A stretch of 64,000 nucleotides of DNA, taken from Nitrospirota bacterium. Its GTDB lineage: Bacteria; Nitrospirota; Nitrospiria; Nitrospirales; Nitrospiraceae. The number at the start of each line of letters is the position of its first letter. The stretch's first letter is position 1. A model generated the notes under the pieces. The model was not told where the DNA came from and ran no database searches. It saw nothing but the letters and a program-made list of their open reading frames with translations. Where the stretch lies: the NCBI GenBank assembly GCA_016219645.1, contig JACRLR010000019.1, positions 62,001-126,000 of the forward strand. Reading direction: 5' to 3'. Shown here piece by piece: positions 9,671 to 18,408 of this stretch. A program made the translations under genes and the position numbers.

Positions 9671-10628
9671 TTTCGACGCCATCGATCTGTTGAAGAAGAA
9701 GGTCGGGGTTCCGTTTCACTACCGATTTGAAAACGAACGGTGCGTGGAGCTCGATCTCGCGTCTCAGGACTATATCTTTCGCGGCCTTATTCGCCATCAT
9801 ACGCAAAGCGAAAAAGCGGAAATCCTGTGCCTCATTGCCGGCCTGACATCCTTGCAGCGGCTCAACCTGCGCAGCAACATGTTCCATTCGATACCGGACT
9901 ACTTCGGTAATCTGACGCAATTGCGGTATCTGGATTTGAGCTCGAATCATTTAGAAAAGGTTCCCTTGTGGATACACGCGATCGCGGACTTGGAACATCT
10001 CAACCTATCGGCTAACGAAATCAGTGAGCTGCCCTCATTTTTAAGCAAGTTTCACAATTTGAAAACATTGCGTCTCCACAAGAACACCTTCAGAGTCTAC
10101 CCAGATGAATATGGCGCATGTACAAAGCTTGAACTGCTGAATCTGTATAGCAGTCGATTGAGGCACATCCCCTCTGTCATTTTTGACTATTCCAAATTAA
10201 GAGTGCTGGCCTGGGGAGTGACGCCAATCGCCGAGCTCCCGGAGGACATTGAACGGTTAGGGGAATTGGAGTGTTTGATGCTGCAGTGTAACTGCGTGAG
10301 CGTTCTTCCGGAGACATTGTGCGAACTCAAACATCTAAAAGGCTTGTTTCTCCTTCAAAATAAACTCAAGGAATTGCCGAAAGGCATCGGTAATCTGGAA
10401 AACCTGGAGCACATGACGTTGTATCAAAACGAGCTTGGCAGCTTGCCTGCATCTTTTGAGAACTTGAAGAATCTCAGGAAGCTGAATCTTGCCTGGAATC
10501 AATTCGAGGAGTTGCCTTCCGTCATTACTGGCTTGCCGAAGTTAGAATGGTTTGGCTTTTTTTACAATCCTATCCGGGGCGAGATGCCAAGGCTGAATCA
10601 TATTAAAGAAGTGATAGTGGAGAAGTAG
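9663..10628 (+). CDS. Leucine-rich repeat protein
   Basis: 321 residues. From about residue 63 to the end there are nine to ten LRRs of 23 residues, with the pattern LxxLxLxxNxLxxLPxxIxxL (for example LRYLDLSSNHLEKVPLWI and LEHMTLYQNELGSLPASF). Solenoids of this kind bind proteins. There is no signal peptide, membrane segment or enzymatic domain, so it is predicted to be a cytoplasmic scaffold or sensor. The first 60 residues are not repeat-like. Its start lies inside the flavodoxin gene, which argues that the two proteins act together. The function is unknown. Confidence 0.88.
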   Translation: MNDFDAIDLLKKKVGVPFHYRFENERCVELDLASQDYIFRGLIRHHTQSEKAEILCLIAGLTSLQRLNLRSNMFHSIPDYFGNLTQLRYLDLSSNHLEKVPLWIHAIADLEHLNLSANEISELPSFLSKFHNLKTLRLHKNTFRVYPDEYGACTKLELLNLYSSRLRHIPSVIFDYSKLRVLAWGVTPIAELPEDIERLGELECLMLQCNCVSVLPETLCELKHLKGLFLLQNKLKELPKGIGNLENLEHMTLYQNELGSLPASFENLKNLRKLNLAWNQFEELPSVITGLPKLEWFGFFYNPIRGEMPRLNHIKEVIVEK

Positions 10629-10637
10629 CAGCACTAA

Positions 10638-10670
10638 CCCGCGTTATTCATGAACACCTCTGCTGCAATA
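10638..10670 (+). repeat. Solo end of a MITE-like element
   Basis: CCCGCGTTATTCATGA at 10638-10653 followed by ACACCTCTGCTGCAAT matches, with few changes, the terminal 33 bases of the element at 35644-35903 (read on its minus strand) and the left end at 29220. No partner end was found between here and the next gene, so this is a solitary or decayed terminus. Confidence 0.5.
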
Positions 10671-10734
10671 GCCGATCCTTACGTCAGGCGAGACGGGCGA
10701 GACTAGCGGGAAAAGCCCGACTCGAAGTTTGGGG

Positions 10735-10764
10735 TCCGAAGTTCCGTAAACCTCGAACTTCGGA
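10735..10764 (+). repeat. Intergenic hairpin
   Basis: TCCGAAGTTC at 10735-10744 and GAACTTCGGA at 10755-10764 form a perfect 10-bp stem with a 10-base loop. There is no T-run after it, so it is a weak terminator candidate. It may be a chance product of the degenerate intergenic repeats common in this genome. Confidence 0.4.
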
Positions 10765-10880
10765 TCTTGATCCATCGACCATCTTACACGTCACGCGTGT
10801 CTCACGTTTCGCGATTGTCGCCCATCACGCCACCATATCGCAACGGACCGTCTGAGTCATGCCGGCTAGGGATTGGATGC

Positions 10881-11507
10881 ATGTACCCAATGGTGAAGCG
10901 CCTCATAGACATCGTCGTTGCTTCTGCGTGCCTGATAGTTGCCGGTCCGCTCATGATCGTGGTGGCGATCGGCATTCGCGCAACCATGGGATCGCCGGTG
11001 CTGTTCCGTCAGCGCCGCCCAGGCTTGGATGGCAGGATCTTTACGGTGATGAAGTTTAGGACGATGTGCGTGGATCGCGAACGCGAGTGTCAATCGCAGT
11101 TCGACGCCCATCGCGTCACGCCGCTTGGGAAAATACTTCGGCAGACCAGTCTCGATGAGCTGCCTCAGCTGTTCAACGTGCTGCGCGGGGAGATGAGTCT
11201 GGTCGGTCCGCGGCCGCTCTTGCCGGAATATCTTCCCTATTACAGCCAACGCGAAGCCCTCCGGCATACGGTCAGGCCCGGCATCACAGGGTGGGCGCAA
11301 ATTAACGGGCGAAATCGTCTCTCTTGGGATCAGCGGCTTGCGCTCGATGTCTGGTATACGGAGCATCAATCGATGCTCCTCGATCTCCGCATTTTGTATT
11401 TGACAGCGATCAGAGTGCTCCAGCGCCGTGATATCAACCTGAACACGCAGGTGAATCTACTACCGCTCGATCAAGAGCGGGCTCATTCCGCAACTCCGCC
11501 TCTCTGA
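10881..11507 (+). CDS. Undecaprenyl-phosphate sugar phosphotransferase (initiating enzyme)
   Basis: 208 residues, the catalytic core of the bacterial sugar transferase (WcaJ/PssY-like) family without the large N-terminal membrane region. One hydrophobic segment near residues 9-30 is followed by PVLFRQRRPGLDGR, FTVMKFRTM, TSLDELPQLFNVLRGEMSLVGPRP (read in pieces) and RPGITGWAQINGRN. These are the signature motifs of the family. It transfers a sugar-1-phosphate onto undecaprenyl phosphate and so starts repeat-unit synthesis. ATG 10881 is eight bases after TAGGGA, and ATG 10890 is possible. A diverged, truncated duplicate of its C-terminal half lies at 12707-13015. Confidence 0.93.
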   Translation: MYPMVKRLIDIVVASACLIVAGPLMIVVAIGIRATMGSPVLFRQRRPGLDGRIFTVMKFRTMCVDRERECQSQFDAHRVTPLGKILRQTSLDELPQLFNVLRGEMSLVGPRPLLPEYLPYYSQREALRHTVRPGITGWAQINGRNRLSWDQRLALDVWYTEHQSMLLDLRILYLTAIRVLQRRDINLNTQVNLLPLDQERAHSATPPL

Positions 11508-11568
11508 GCGTTTGAATCATCGGGGAGAACCATCCGACATTACTGAGGCAACAGGCCAAAGAAGAATT

Positions 11569-11679
11569 ATGAAGTTTCCCGTCATTCGACTTGACGTCTA
11601 CACACGCCGCGATGGCATTAGCTTCCACGAGCGGACAGTTTTCTTCCAGACGCTACTGATGCGCCCTCGGTTTTCATAA
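11569..11679 (+). pseudogene. Orphan 5' end of a DegT-type aminotransferase gene
   Basis: The segment reads MKFPVIRLDVYTRRD and stops after 36 codons. Its first bases, ATGAAGTTTCCCGTCATTCG, correspond to the start of the intact aminotransferase at 13078 (ATGAAATTTCCTATCATTCG), and the preceding 60 bases also resemble those before 13078. After about ten codons the similarity is lost. It therefore marks the left copy of a duplicated junction, not a functional gene. Confidence 0.65.
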
Positions 11680-11814
11680 GTGGTGGCGAGAGAGGCCTCT
11701 CACCCTTCGGCTCCTGCATCTTACCGCCTTCTCAGGACACACCGAACCGATCTGGGCGTCTTCCCTGCTTTCTGGAAACCGCCATTGGAGTGTGAGAACA
11801 CCGCGCGATTCTGC

Positions 11815-11970
11815 TCAATCCTTTGCTTCAAAATTTTCACCTTCAGGATGATTCTTGACGAGGAAAAGTACCACCTTCTCAACCAGCGAGCTCGAGTAAG
11901 ATGCCCGGACCAGGATCCCACGAGAGCGCATTTCTTTCCTCAGTATCGCCAGTAGGTCCACAAATCTCAC
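11815..11970 (-). CDS. Possible small ORF or gene remnant, unknown
   Basis: A 51-codon frame opening with GTG reads VRFVDLLAILRKEMRSRG and ends in NFEAKD. The composition is protein-like, but no ribosome site or homologue is evident. It lies in the roughly 550-base gap between the sugar transferase and the P-loop protein, overlapping a poor 91-codon frame on the other strand. Apart from the aminotransferase remnant, nothing else convincing was seen in that gap. Confidence 0.2.
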   Translation of the reverse strand: MRFVDLLAILRKEMRSRGILVRASYSSSLVEKVVLFLVKNHPEGENFEAKD

Positions 11971-12055
11971 AGAGCTGTGCCTCCATTACCTTGCCGTTCT
12001 TGATTGAGCAGCAGGACAGGCAACGTGCGAACGTGCAGCCAGAACGGTTGAACCC

Positions 12056-12679
12056 ATGAGTCTCTTGAGCGCTCAGCAGAGCCACCCATATTCAAAAAAG
12101 ATAACTCAACAGTTACTTGGTTCAAGGCGAGTTGCCGTCATCGGAAATCAGGGTGCTGGGAAAACGACCCTTGCGAACACGTTGGCGAAAATGATCGGCG
12201 TCGACTATGTCGAGGTGCCTTGGGTGAATGAGATGACCCAGCCCGAGAAAGAGGAGATTAAGCGGCAAATGGCACAGCGTGAGAACTGGATCGTGGACGG
12301 TGACTTCGGATTCCTCGACATGGCCGAAACCATCATCCATCTTGATTTTCCCCTCTCTCTTTGTCTCTGGCGGACCACCATGCGCAGCATCAAACGATTT
12401 CTGAAGTGGGACTTCGGGACGATGAACGTGTTAGCAGCAATTCCAGTAAGAATCACCCAACTCCTTCGCCTTCTATCCGAGGTGTACTGGTACCCATCCG
12501 AAGCAGTGGCCACGCCACAGCCTGAGCCAGCAGCGGGATCCTCTAAAGCCGTGATCGTTCTTAAATCGCCCAAGGAACTGGAGCTTTTCCTGTCATCGAT
12601 TGAGCTGCCGGCACAACCGTGTCACCTCTCGGCGGAGAGAAAGATCACTCCTAGCGCCATAGTTTCTACGAAGAATTAA
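12056..12679 (+). CDS. P-loop kinase-like NTPase (adenylate kinase / FlaR-like)
   Basis: 207 residues. The Walker A motif GNQGAGKTT lies near residue 31, followed by NWIVDGDFGFLDMAETIIHLD, the arrangement seen in small kinase-like proteins once called topology modulation protein FlaR. The LSLCLWRTTMRSIKRF segment matches the helix bearing substrate-binding arginines. The C-terminal 60 residues, after EVYWYPSE, are low in recognisable features. It lies exactly between the two copies of a duplicated stretch, so it may have arrived with the rearrangement. The substrate is unknown. Confidence 0.75.
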   Translation: MSLLSAQQSHPYSKKITQQLLGSRRVAVIGNQGAGKTTLANTLAKMIGVDYVEVPWVNEMTQPEKEEIKRQMAQRENWIVDGDFGFLDMAETIIHLDFPLSLCLWRTTMRSIKRFLKWDFGTMNVLAAIPVRITQLLRLLSEVYWYPSEAVATPQPEPAAGSSKAVIVLKSPKELELFLSSIELPAQPCHLSAERKITPSAIVSTKN

Positions 12680-12706
12680 ACATAACGCAGGAGAGAGCTG
12701 CGTTCT

Positions 12707-13015
12707 GTGCGTCAGGGAACGAGCCATCTCTTACCCAGGTATCTACCCCATTATACTGAGCGCGAATGCCAGCGGCATGCCGTCAAACCAGGCATTACCG
12801 GGTGGGCTCAGGTTAACGGGCGGAATGCCATTTCCTGGGATCAAAGACTCGCATTTGACGTCTGGTACGTAGAGCACCAATCACTGCTCCTTGATTTTCG
12901 CATCCTGTCTCTAACTTTCCTGAGAGTTCTCCAATGTCGTGATATCAATCAACCTTGTGCAGATTATGTCCCGCTTGACGAGGAACGCAGACATTCCCCA
13001 ACTCCGTTCCTCTAA
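12707..13015 (+). pseudogene. Truncated duplicate of the initiating sugar transferase (C-terminal half)
   Basis: About 98 codons are clearly homologous to residues 110-208 of the protein at 10881. RPGITGWAQINGRN there is KPGITGWAQVNGRN here, and both end in a PLD(Q/E)ER(A/R)HS(A/P)TP(P/F)L stretch. The membrane anchor, the VLFRQRRPG motif and the catalytic Asp-Glu region are absent, so it cannot be active alone. Divergence between the copies is considerable, pointing to an old duplication or to recombination between related loci. It could be expressed from GTG 12707 but is best treated as a remnant. Confidence 0.8.
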
Positions 13016-13077
13016 CATTTCTCTCGCCCCATGCAACACCATCGGCCATTGGAGCGCCAACAAAACAAAGGAGGGTT

Positions 13078-14193
13078 ATGAAATTTCCTATCATTCGACC
13101 TACGCTCCCGTCATTGAGCGATATCATGCGACTCGTCGGTCCGAGTTGGGACTCGGGAACCGTCACAGTCGGTCCCACCGTCAGGGCTCTCGAGGAGGAG
13201 GTGTGCCGTCAAACCGGCGCGCGATACTGCGTGGCGCTGTCGTCCTGTACGGCCGGATTGATGTTGATCCCAGGAGCCCTGGGATTGCGGCCCGGGAAAG
13301 AAGTCATCGTTCCGTCGTTTACCTTCGCTGCGACAGCCCAGGCCTTGTTGTGGAATGGGCTGACTCCGGTATTCGCCGATTGTCTGCCGGGAACCTGCAC
13401 CATCGATCCCGAAGACGTCGAACGGAACCTCTCTCCGGACACGGCGGCGATTTGCGGTGTATCGATCTTCGGCTTGCCCCCCGACTACGGGGCCTTGCTC
13501 GAGCTAAGTCGCCGGAAAGGAGTGCCCGTCTATTTCGACAGCGCGCAAGGGCTGGGCGCGACCTATCACGGTCAGCCGCTGGGGGGATTCGGCGTTTGTG
13601 AGATCTTTTCGATGAGCCCGACGAAAGTCGTGACAGCGGTCGAAGGAGGACTGCTGACGACGAATGACCAAACCCTCGCGGAGCGAATCAGGTCGATGCG
13701 GGATTACGGCAAGGATCCTGTGAAGGGAGAAGAGATGCATCATCTGGGCCTGTCCGCCCGAATGAGCGAGCTGCACGCGGCGGTCGGGCTGCTCTCCCTG
13801 CGCCGCATGGGAGAACTGGTGAAGGCGCGCAAGGAACTCATTTCGATCTATCGAGATCGGTTGGGCAGACTCCCAGGCTGTTGGGTCCAGAAGTTTCCAG
13901 CCGATCGGACAACGAGCGGGAATTACTTTGTGTTGTTTATCGCAGAGAGCGCGAAACGGAGTCGTGATGAGGTCTACGAGGCGCTCAAAGAGAAAGGGAT
14001 CCAGACGAAACGTTATTTCTACCCGCCGGTTCATGAGCACGCGATCTTTCGACAAGTTCCTATGCGCGTGAGTTCGCATCTCACACACACACCGAAGATT
14101 AGCCGTGAGGGCCTGGCGCTTCCATTGTATTCACACATGACCCTCGAAGAGCTTGGATACATCTGCTCACAGATCGAGCAGTTGCTGGGGTGA
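13078..14193 (+). CDS. DegT/DnrJ/EryC1/StrS family sugar aminotransferase
   Basis: 371 residues. PLP-dependent aminotransferase fold: ALSSCTAG near 54-61, EVIVPSFTFAATAQA near 75-88, VYFDSAQGLG with the PLP-stacking aspartate, and the Schiff-base lysine at about 183 in MSPTKVVTAVEGG. Such enzymes aminate nucleotide-activated keto sugars. Together with the 4,6-dehydratase-like protein at 14981, they would make a dideoxy-amino sugar. The start is strong: AAAGGAGGG sits three bases before ATG. The stop overlaps the next start (GTGA), so the two genes are coupled. Confidence 0.92.
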   Translation: MKFPIIRPTLPSLSDIMRLVGPSWDSGTVTVGPTVRALEEEVCRQTGARYCVALSSCTAGLMLIPGALGLRPGKEVIVPSFTFAATAQALLWNGLTPVFADCLPGTCTIDPEDVERNLSPDTAAICGVSIFGLPPDYGALLELSRRKGVPVYFDSAQGLGATYHGQPLGGFGVCEIFSMSPTKVVTAVEGGLLTTNDQTLAERIRSMRDYGKDPVKGEEMHHLGLSARMSELHAAVGLLSLRRMGELVKARKELISIYRDRLGRLPGCWVQKFPADRTTSGNYFVLFIAESAKRSRDEVYEALKEKGIQTKRYFYPPVHEHAIFRQVPMRVSSHLTHTPKISREGLALPLYSHMTLEELGYICSQIEQLLG

Positions 14194-14882
14194 GAACGCT
14201 AGGAATTGGAGAAGAAAGTTTGCTCAGGATGAAGGACGCTGCCGCCCGGCGGTCATATGCCAGAGGTGGAAGTGTCCTGCTGATGGCGCTCCTGCTTTCG
14301 TTTGGGTCTCTGTACGGAGCGAACTGGCTCATCTTCCATCCAGACATCACGCCTGGGTTTCTTCATGACCCGCTACTCGGGATACCACAATCTGCCGATG
14401 TGATTGTGGTACTGGCAGGGAATGGTGAGCGCATCTTGTATGCAGCATCGTTAATAGAGAGAGGCCTGGCGCCGAGACTGCTGACCACGCTGGTCGATCC
14501 CGCATGCCTCCGTGCCGGACATCCGCTTGGCACTTGTGCCACCGGTGTGCGCAATACTGCCGATGAAGCATTGGTGATGCGTCGTGTTCTCGAAAGAGAG
14601 CAGATGGAACGCATCATGATAGTGACCTCTCGCTCTCATCTCGTGAGAGCTACGGCTGTCTTCCGTGTGGTGTTTCTTGGAAGCGGCATGGAATTGAATG
14701 TCGTGCCCACTCCGCACGATTCTTTCCACGAATCGCCTGCGATTCGGGAACTGCTGTCATTCTTTCCCAGCCTGGGATGTGCCGTGCTCGGTCGACTGAA
14801 TCCTGAACTGTACGGATGGATCATGCAATACCGCCGCCCGGTGCTCCTTCGCGACGCTGCAACATCGGCGTACGACGCCTGA
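14190..14882 (+). CDS. YdcF/SanA-like DUF218 membrane protein
   Basis: 230 residues. One N-terminal membrane segment (VLLMALLLSFGSLYGANWLI) is followed by a DUF218 domain: DVIVVLAGNGERILYAASLI, a conserved NTADEALVMR, and IMIVTSRSHLVRATAVFR. DUF218 proteins are implicated in envelope integrity and undecaprenyl or polysaccharide metabolism, but the reaction is not established. The GTG start overlaps the aminotransferase stop by four bases; ATG 14229 is an alternative that would still keep the membrane segment. Confidence 0.82.
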   Translation: MRTLGIGEESLLRMKDAAARRSYARGGSVLLMALLLSFGSLYGANWLIFHPDITPGFLHDPLLGIPQSADVIVVLAGNGERILYAASLIERGLAPRLLTTLVDPACLRAGHPLGTCATGVRNTADEALVMRRVLEREQMERIMIVTSRSHLVRATAVFRVVFLGSGMELNVVPTPHDSFHESPAIRELLSFFPSLGCAVLGRLNPELYGWIMQYRRPVLLRDAATSAYDA

Positions 14883-14980
14883 AGAAAACTCTGTCCTGAC
14901 CGGACTGCCGAAGCCCCACTCCACAATCTGAGAGATAGTCTCGGTCAACCACCCACGCTCGTACCAGTAGGATTATTGCT

Positions 14981-16870
14981 ATGTTTAGTGCCTTGCTCCG
15001 GTTCCGCCGGCCTCTTATCGTCATGACCCACTTGTTCCTGGTCGCGCTCGCCAATTATCTGGCGTTTTGGCTCAGGTTCGACGGAGCAATTCCCGATTGG
15101 GCGATGGGGCTGTTCATGCAAACACTGCCTCTGTTGGCGGTGATTCGTATGCTGATTTTTATCCCGTTTCGCCTCTATCAAGGGATCTGGCAGTACACGA
15201 GCGTCTGGGACTTCAAAAACATCATCGCCTCCTCGATCTTGGGAATCGCCGTGTTTTATTGTGCAGTTCAGTGGGGGCTTGGACTGGAGCAGTATCCGCG
15301 GTCCATTTATGTAATGGATACGGTCCTGCTCATTGGACTGATGGGGACGATTCGTCTCAGCCGTCGCTTGTACTATGACACTACCCAACTCCACGCCAGC
15401 GAAACCCGAGTCCTTGTCTATGGAGCCGGTGATGCCGGTGAGAGCCTGGTCAGGGCGCTGAAACATGGTCCGGTGAACGGATTCAAACCGGTCGGTTTCC
15501 TCGACGATGACCCGGAGAAAACAGGCCTGCGTATTCACGGCATGCGGGTCCTTGGCGGGCGCCAGGACCTCAGCCGGATTGTGGCGGAAGTGGCCCCGCA
15601 TGTCGTCCTGCTGGCGATGCCGAGCGCCAAGCCCCGCGTGATGCGCGATCTGGTGAAACTGCTGGAGTCCCACAAGGTGAGAATCCAGACCGTGCCGGAT
15701 CTTCACAGCATTCTGGAGGGCCATGTCGAGATCACCAGGATCCGGAATCTGGCGGTTGAAGATCTTTTGGAGCGGGCTCCCGTCGGGCTTGAAGTGACGC
15801 CCCTGCGCCGTCTGATCAAAGGCAAGTCAATCATGGTCACCGGCGCGGGCGGCTCAATCGGGTCGGAACTGTGCCGGCAGATCGCGGCCCTTGAGCCAAG
15901 CTGCCTGACTCTGTTCGAACGATATGAAAACAGCTTGTTCGCCATCCATAACGAGCTGGTCGATCGTTCGCGCGCGATCCCGGTTTTTCCGATTGTGGGG
16001 GATGTGGGAGATGAGGTCCGTGTGGAGAAGATTTTGAAATCCTTTAATCCTGCCGTCATCTTCCATGCCGCGGCTCACAAGCACGTGCCGCTGATGGAGG
16101 GCAGCCCCTGCGAGGCGGTGAAAAACAATGTGCGGGGAACTCGGATTGTTGCCCAGGCGGCGGCCCGTTGCGGGGTCGGGCAATTCGTCATGATCTCCAG
16201 CGATAAAGCGGTGAATCCGACCAGCACCATGGGAGCGACCAAGCGGGTGGCCGAACTCGTCGTACAAAGTCTGGAGGAACGAGGCCGGACAAAATTCATG
16301 ACCGTCCGGTTCGGGAATGTACTGGGAAGCAACGGCAGCGTCGTGCCGCGGTTTCTTGAACAGATCAAGGCGGGCGGACCGGTGACCATCACGCATCCTG
16401 ACATCCGCCGGTTTTTTATGCTGATACCGGAGGCTGTGCAGCTGGTTTTGCATGCTGCCGCTCTGGGTGAGGATGGGGCAATCTATGTGCTGGAGATGGG
16501 GGAGCAGATCAAGATTGTAGATTTGGCACGGAATCTCATCCGCCTGGCGGGACTGGTTCCAGATGAAGATATTCCTATCTCGTTCGTGGGTCTTCGGCCC
16601 GGTGAAAAGCTGTTTGAGGAATTGGTCGGGCAGGAGGAGACTATCGAGCGGTCGGCGTTGGAGAAGATTCTGAAGGTCAAGTCGGGCCCTCCCTACAATC
16701 CTTATGCGTTCATGCCGCTGGTGGCTTTATTGGAGCAACGCGCGGCTCTGCAGGATCTCGATCTCGTGATAGATCTTCTTCGTGAATTGGTGCCAACCTT
16801 TACACCCAACGGAGCCTACGCTGCTCAGGAGGCCGAACGGGTCTTTTTAGGTTCCTATAATGGCCGCTGA
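14981..16870 (+). CDS. CapD/FlaA1/WbpM-like nucleotide-sugar 4,6-dehydratase
   Basis: 629 residues. Four N-terminal membrane helices span about residues 12-125. A first Rossmann unit (RVLVYGAGDAGESL, near 143) is followed by a catalytic SDR domain with VTGAGGSIGSELCRQ near 286 and SSDKAVNPTSTMGATKR at 406-422. The Met417/Lys421 pair replaces the usual Tyr-x3-Lys, as in the WbpM/FlaA1 group. The predicted reaction is 4,6-dehydration of a UDP-N-acetylhexosamine, making the keto sugar for the DegT aminotransferase. It is inner-membrane bound. Confidence 0.92.
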   Translation: MFSALLRFRRPLIVMTHLFLVALANYLAFWLRFDGAIPDWAMGLFMQTLPLLAVIRMLIFIPFRLYQGIWQYTSVWDFKNIIASSILGIAVFYCAVQWGLGLEQYPRSIYVMDTVLLIGLMGTIRLSRRLYYDTTQLHASETRVLVYGAGDAGESLVRALKHGPVNGFKPVGFLDDDPEKTGLRIHGMRVLGGRQDLSRIVAEVAPHVVLLAMPSAKPRVMRDLVKLLESHKVRIQTVPDLHSILEGHVEITRIRNLAVEDLLERAPVGLEVTPLRRLIKGKSIMVTGAGGSIGSELCRQIAALEPSCLTLFERYENSLFAIHNELVDRSRAIPVFPIVGDVGDEVRVEKILKSFNPAVIFHAAAHKHVPLMEGSPCEAVKNNVRGTRIVAQAAARCGVGQFVMISSDKAVNPTSTMGATKRVAELVVQSLEERGRTKFMTVRFGNVLGSNGSVVPRFLEQIKAGGPVTITHPDIRRFFMLIPEAVQLVLHAAALGEDGAIYVLEMGEQIKIVDLARNLIRLAGLVPDEDIPISFVGLRPGEKLFEELVGQEETIERSALEKILKVKSGPPYNPYAFMPLVALLEQRAALQDLDLVIDLLRELVPTFTPNGAYAAQEAERVFLGSYNGR

Positions 16871-16942
16871 TGTGTTCCAGCGATCGTGGCACAACGAGAG
16901 TGTCAGTATTCAGGCATTCGGAAAAGCGCCGAGGAGGCAACT

Positions 16943-18208
16943 ATGACACCATCCAATCGGAATTCGACCTTGGGCGCCTGGCTCTGGCGCCTCACACAAT
17001 CGACCTGTTTCTTCCTGGTAGCGATGCTCGTGAACGGCGTTGCGGTTGCCGTTTCTGCTCCGCCTCAGAGCGGACATCAATATCAATTGGGGCCAAACGA
17101 CGTGGTTCGTATCATGGTGTTCGGGGAAGAAGACCTCACGGTTGAAAGCAAAGTGGGAGGCGACGGCATCATCAATTTCCCGCTACTTGGCTCAGTCCCC
17201 ATCGCCGGAAAAACTGTCAACGAATTGCAGGAATACCTGGCAGGTCGGTTGGCAGAGGGCTATGTGCGGTCGCCGAAAGTGACTGTCTTGCTGGTGCGCT
17301 ACCGCAACTTCTACGTGCACGGGGAAGTGAAGACGCCGGGCGGCTATCCCTATGAAGCGGGGCTCACGGTGCAGAAGGCCATCAGCCTGGCCGGTGGCTT
17401 TACCGAGAAAGCCGAGACCAGGAAAATCGCTGCAACCCGTGTTGTGGGAGATCGGGCCGACACGATGATCTTGGGGATGGAGGCTCCTATTTTCCCCGAC
17501 GACATCCTCGCTGTCGGGCTCATGCAAAAAATCTTTGTGAGCGGAGAGGTGAAGACGCCTGGCCGTTACCCCTACGAGCCGGGACTCACTGTCCAAAAGG
17601 CCCTATCGATGGCAGGAGGGTTGACCGAACGCACAGACCTGTCCAGCATCAAGCTCACCCGGTTCAAAGAAGCCGGCGTCGAGACAGAACCCAGCGCATT
17701 CGAGACCCCGGTGCTGCCTGACGACATCATCACAGTCGAGGGACCGAGTCAGCGGCAGAAGCTTTATATATCGGGCGAAGTCAAGACTCCAGGCCAGTAC
17801 CTCTACCAGCCAGGACTCACCATCCAGAAGGCGCTGACGATGGCCGGCGGGTTCACCGACAAGGCGGACAAGGCTCAGGTAAAAGTGACGCGATTCAAGG
17901 GCAATGCCGTTGAAACGATGTTGCTGGAGGCGGACACAGTCGTCATGCCTGACGATCTGATTGTCGTTGTGCAAGCCAAGAAGATCTATGTCAATGGAGA
18001 AGTGAAGTTATCGGGTGCCTTTCCTTATGAGAAGGGACTGACGGTGCATAAAGCCATCACGATGGCCGGCGGGTTTACCGACAAGGCGGCCAAGACATCG
18101 ACGAAGGTGCTCCGCAGCATCGACGGGCAGGAGCACTCGGTCGAGATCGCACTTGATGCTCAGGTTCTGCCCGAGGATATCATCGTGGTGCCGCAGCGAT
18201 TCTTCTAA
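16943..18208 (+). CDS. Polysaccharide export protein with four SLBB repeats (Wza-like)
   Basis: 421 residues. After a signal-like segment (about 15-38), the poly_export domain starts at YQLGPNDVVRIMVFGEEDL. Four tandem SLBB units then follow, each opening with the pattern GEVKxxGxxPYExGLTVxKA(I/L)xxAGG. ATG 16943 follows GAGGAGGC at an ideal distance, and the longer frame from 16886 is not needed. Wza-family proteins form the outer-membrane polysaccharide channel or its periplasmic collar. There is no lipobox cysteine and no obvious C-terminal transmembrane helix, so this is a periplasmic or atypical variant. The C-terminal motif VLPEDIIVVPQRFF is shared with the next protein. Confidence 0.9.
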   Translation: MTPSNRNSTLGAWLWRLTQSTCFFLVAMLVNGVAVAVSAPPQSGHQYQLGPNDVVRIMVFGEEDLTVESKVGGDGIINFPLLGSVPIAGKTVNELQEYLAGRLAEGYVRSPKVTVLLVRYRNFYVHGEVKTPGGYPYEAGLTVQKAISLAGGFTEKAETRKIAATRVVGDRADTMILGMEAPIFPDDILAVGLMQKIFVSGEVKTPGRYPYEPGLTVQKALSMAGGLTERTDLSSIKLTRFKEAGVETEPSAFETPVLPDDIITVEGPSQRQKLYISGEVKTPGQYLYQPGLTIQKALTMAGGFTDKADKAQVKVTRFKGNAVETMLLEADTVVMPDDLIVVVQAKKIYVNGEVKLSGAFPYEKGLTVHKAITMAGGFTDKAAKTSTKVLRSIDGQEHSVEIALDAQVLPEDIIVVPQRFF

Positions 18209-18408
18209 CAGCAGAATGCTGAAACCGTCCGCCAGCTTCGTTCTTGCCGCGGCCAGAGGCCGAACGCACTAAATAGGAATAGGCATCGTTTCTTCCCGTG
18301 ATGGTTCAAACAAAACCCCTCACGCGAAGGAATAGACGGCCCCATGGAGTCGAGTGGCGGCTCAACGGGGGGCACGAATGATGACGCTGCTACGAAAGGA
18401 GAAGGAAA

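Noticed and set aside
11680-11955. 91-codon frame on the + strand
   Set aside because: It starts with GTG without a ribosome site, has unlikely composition, and lies in rearranged intergenic sequence.
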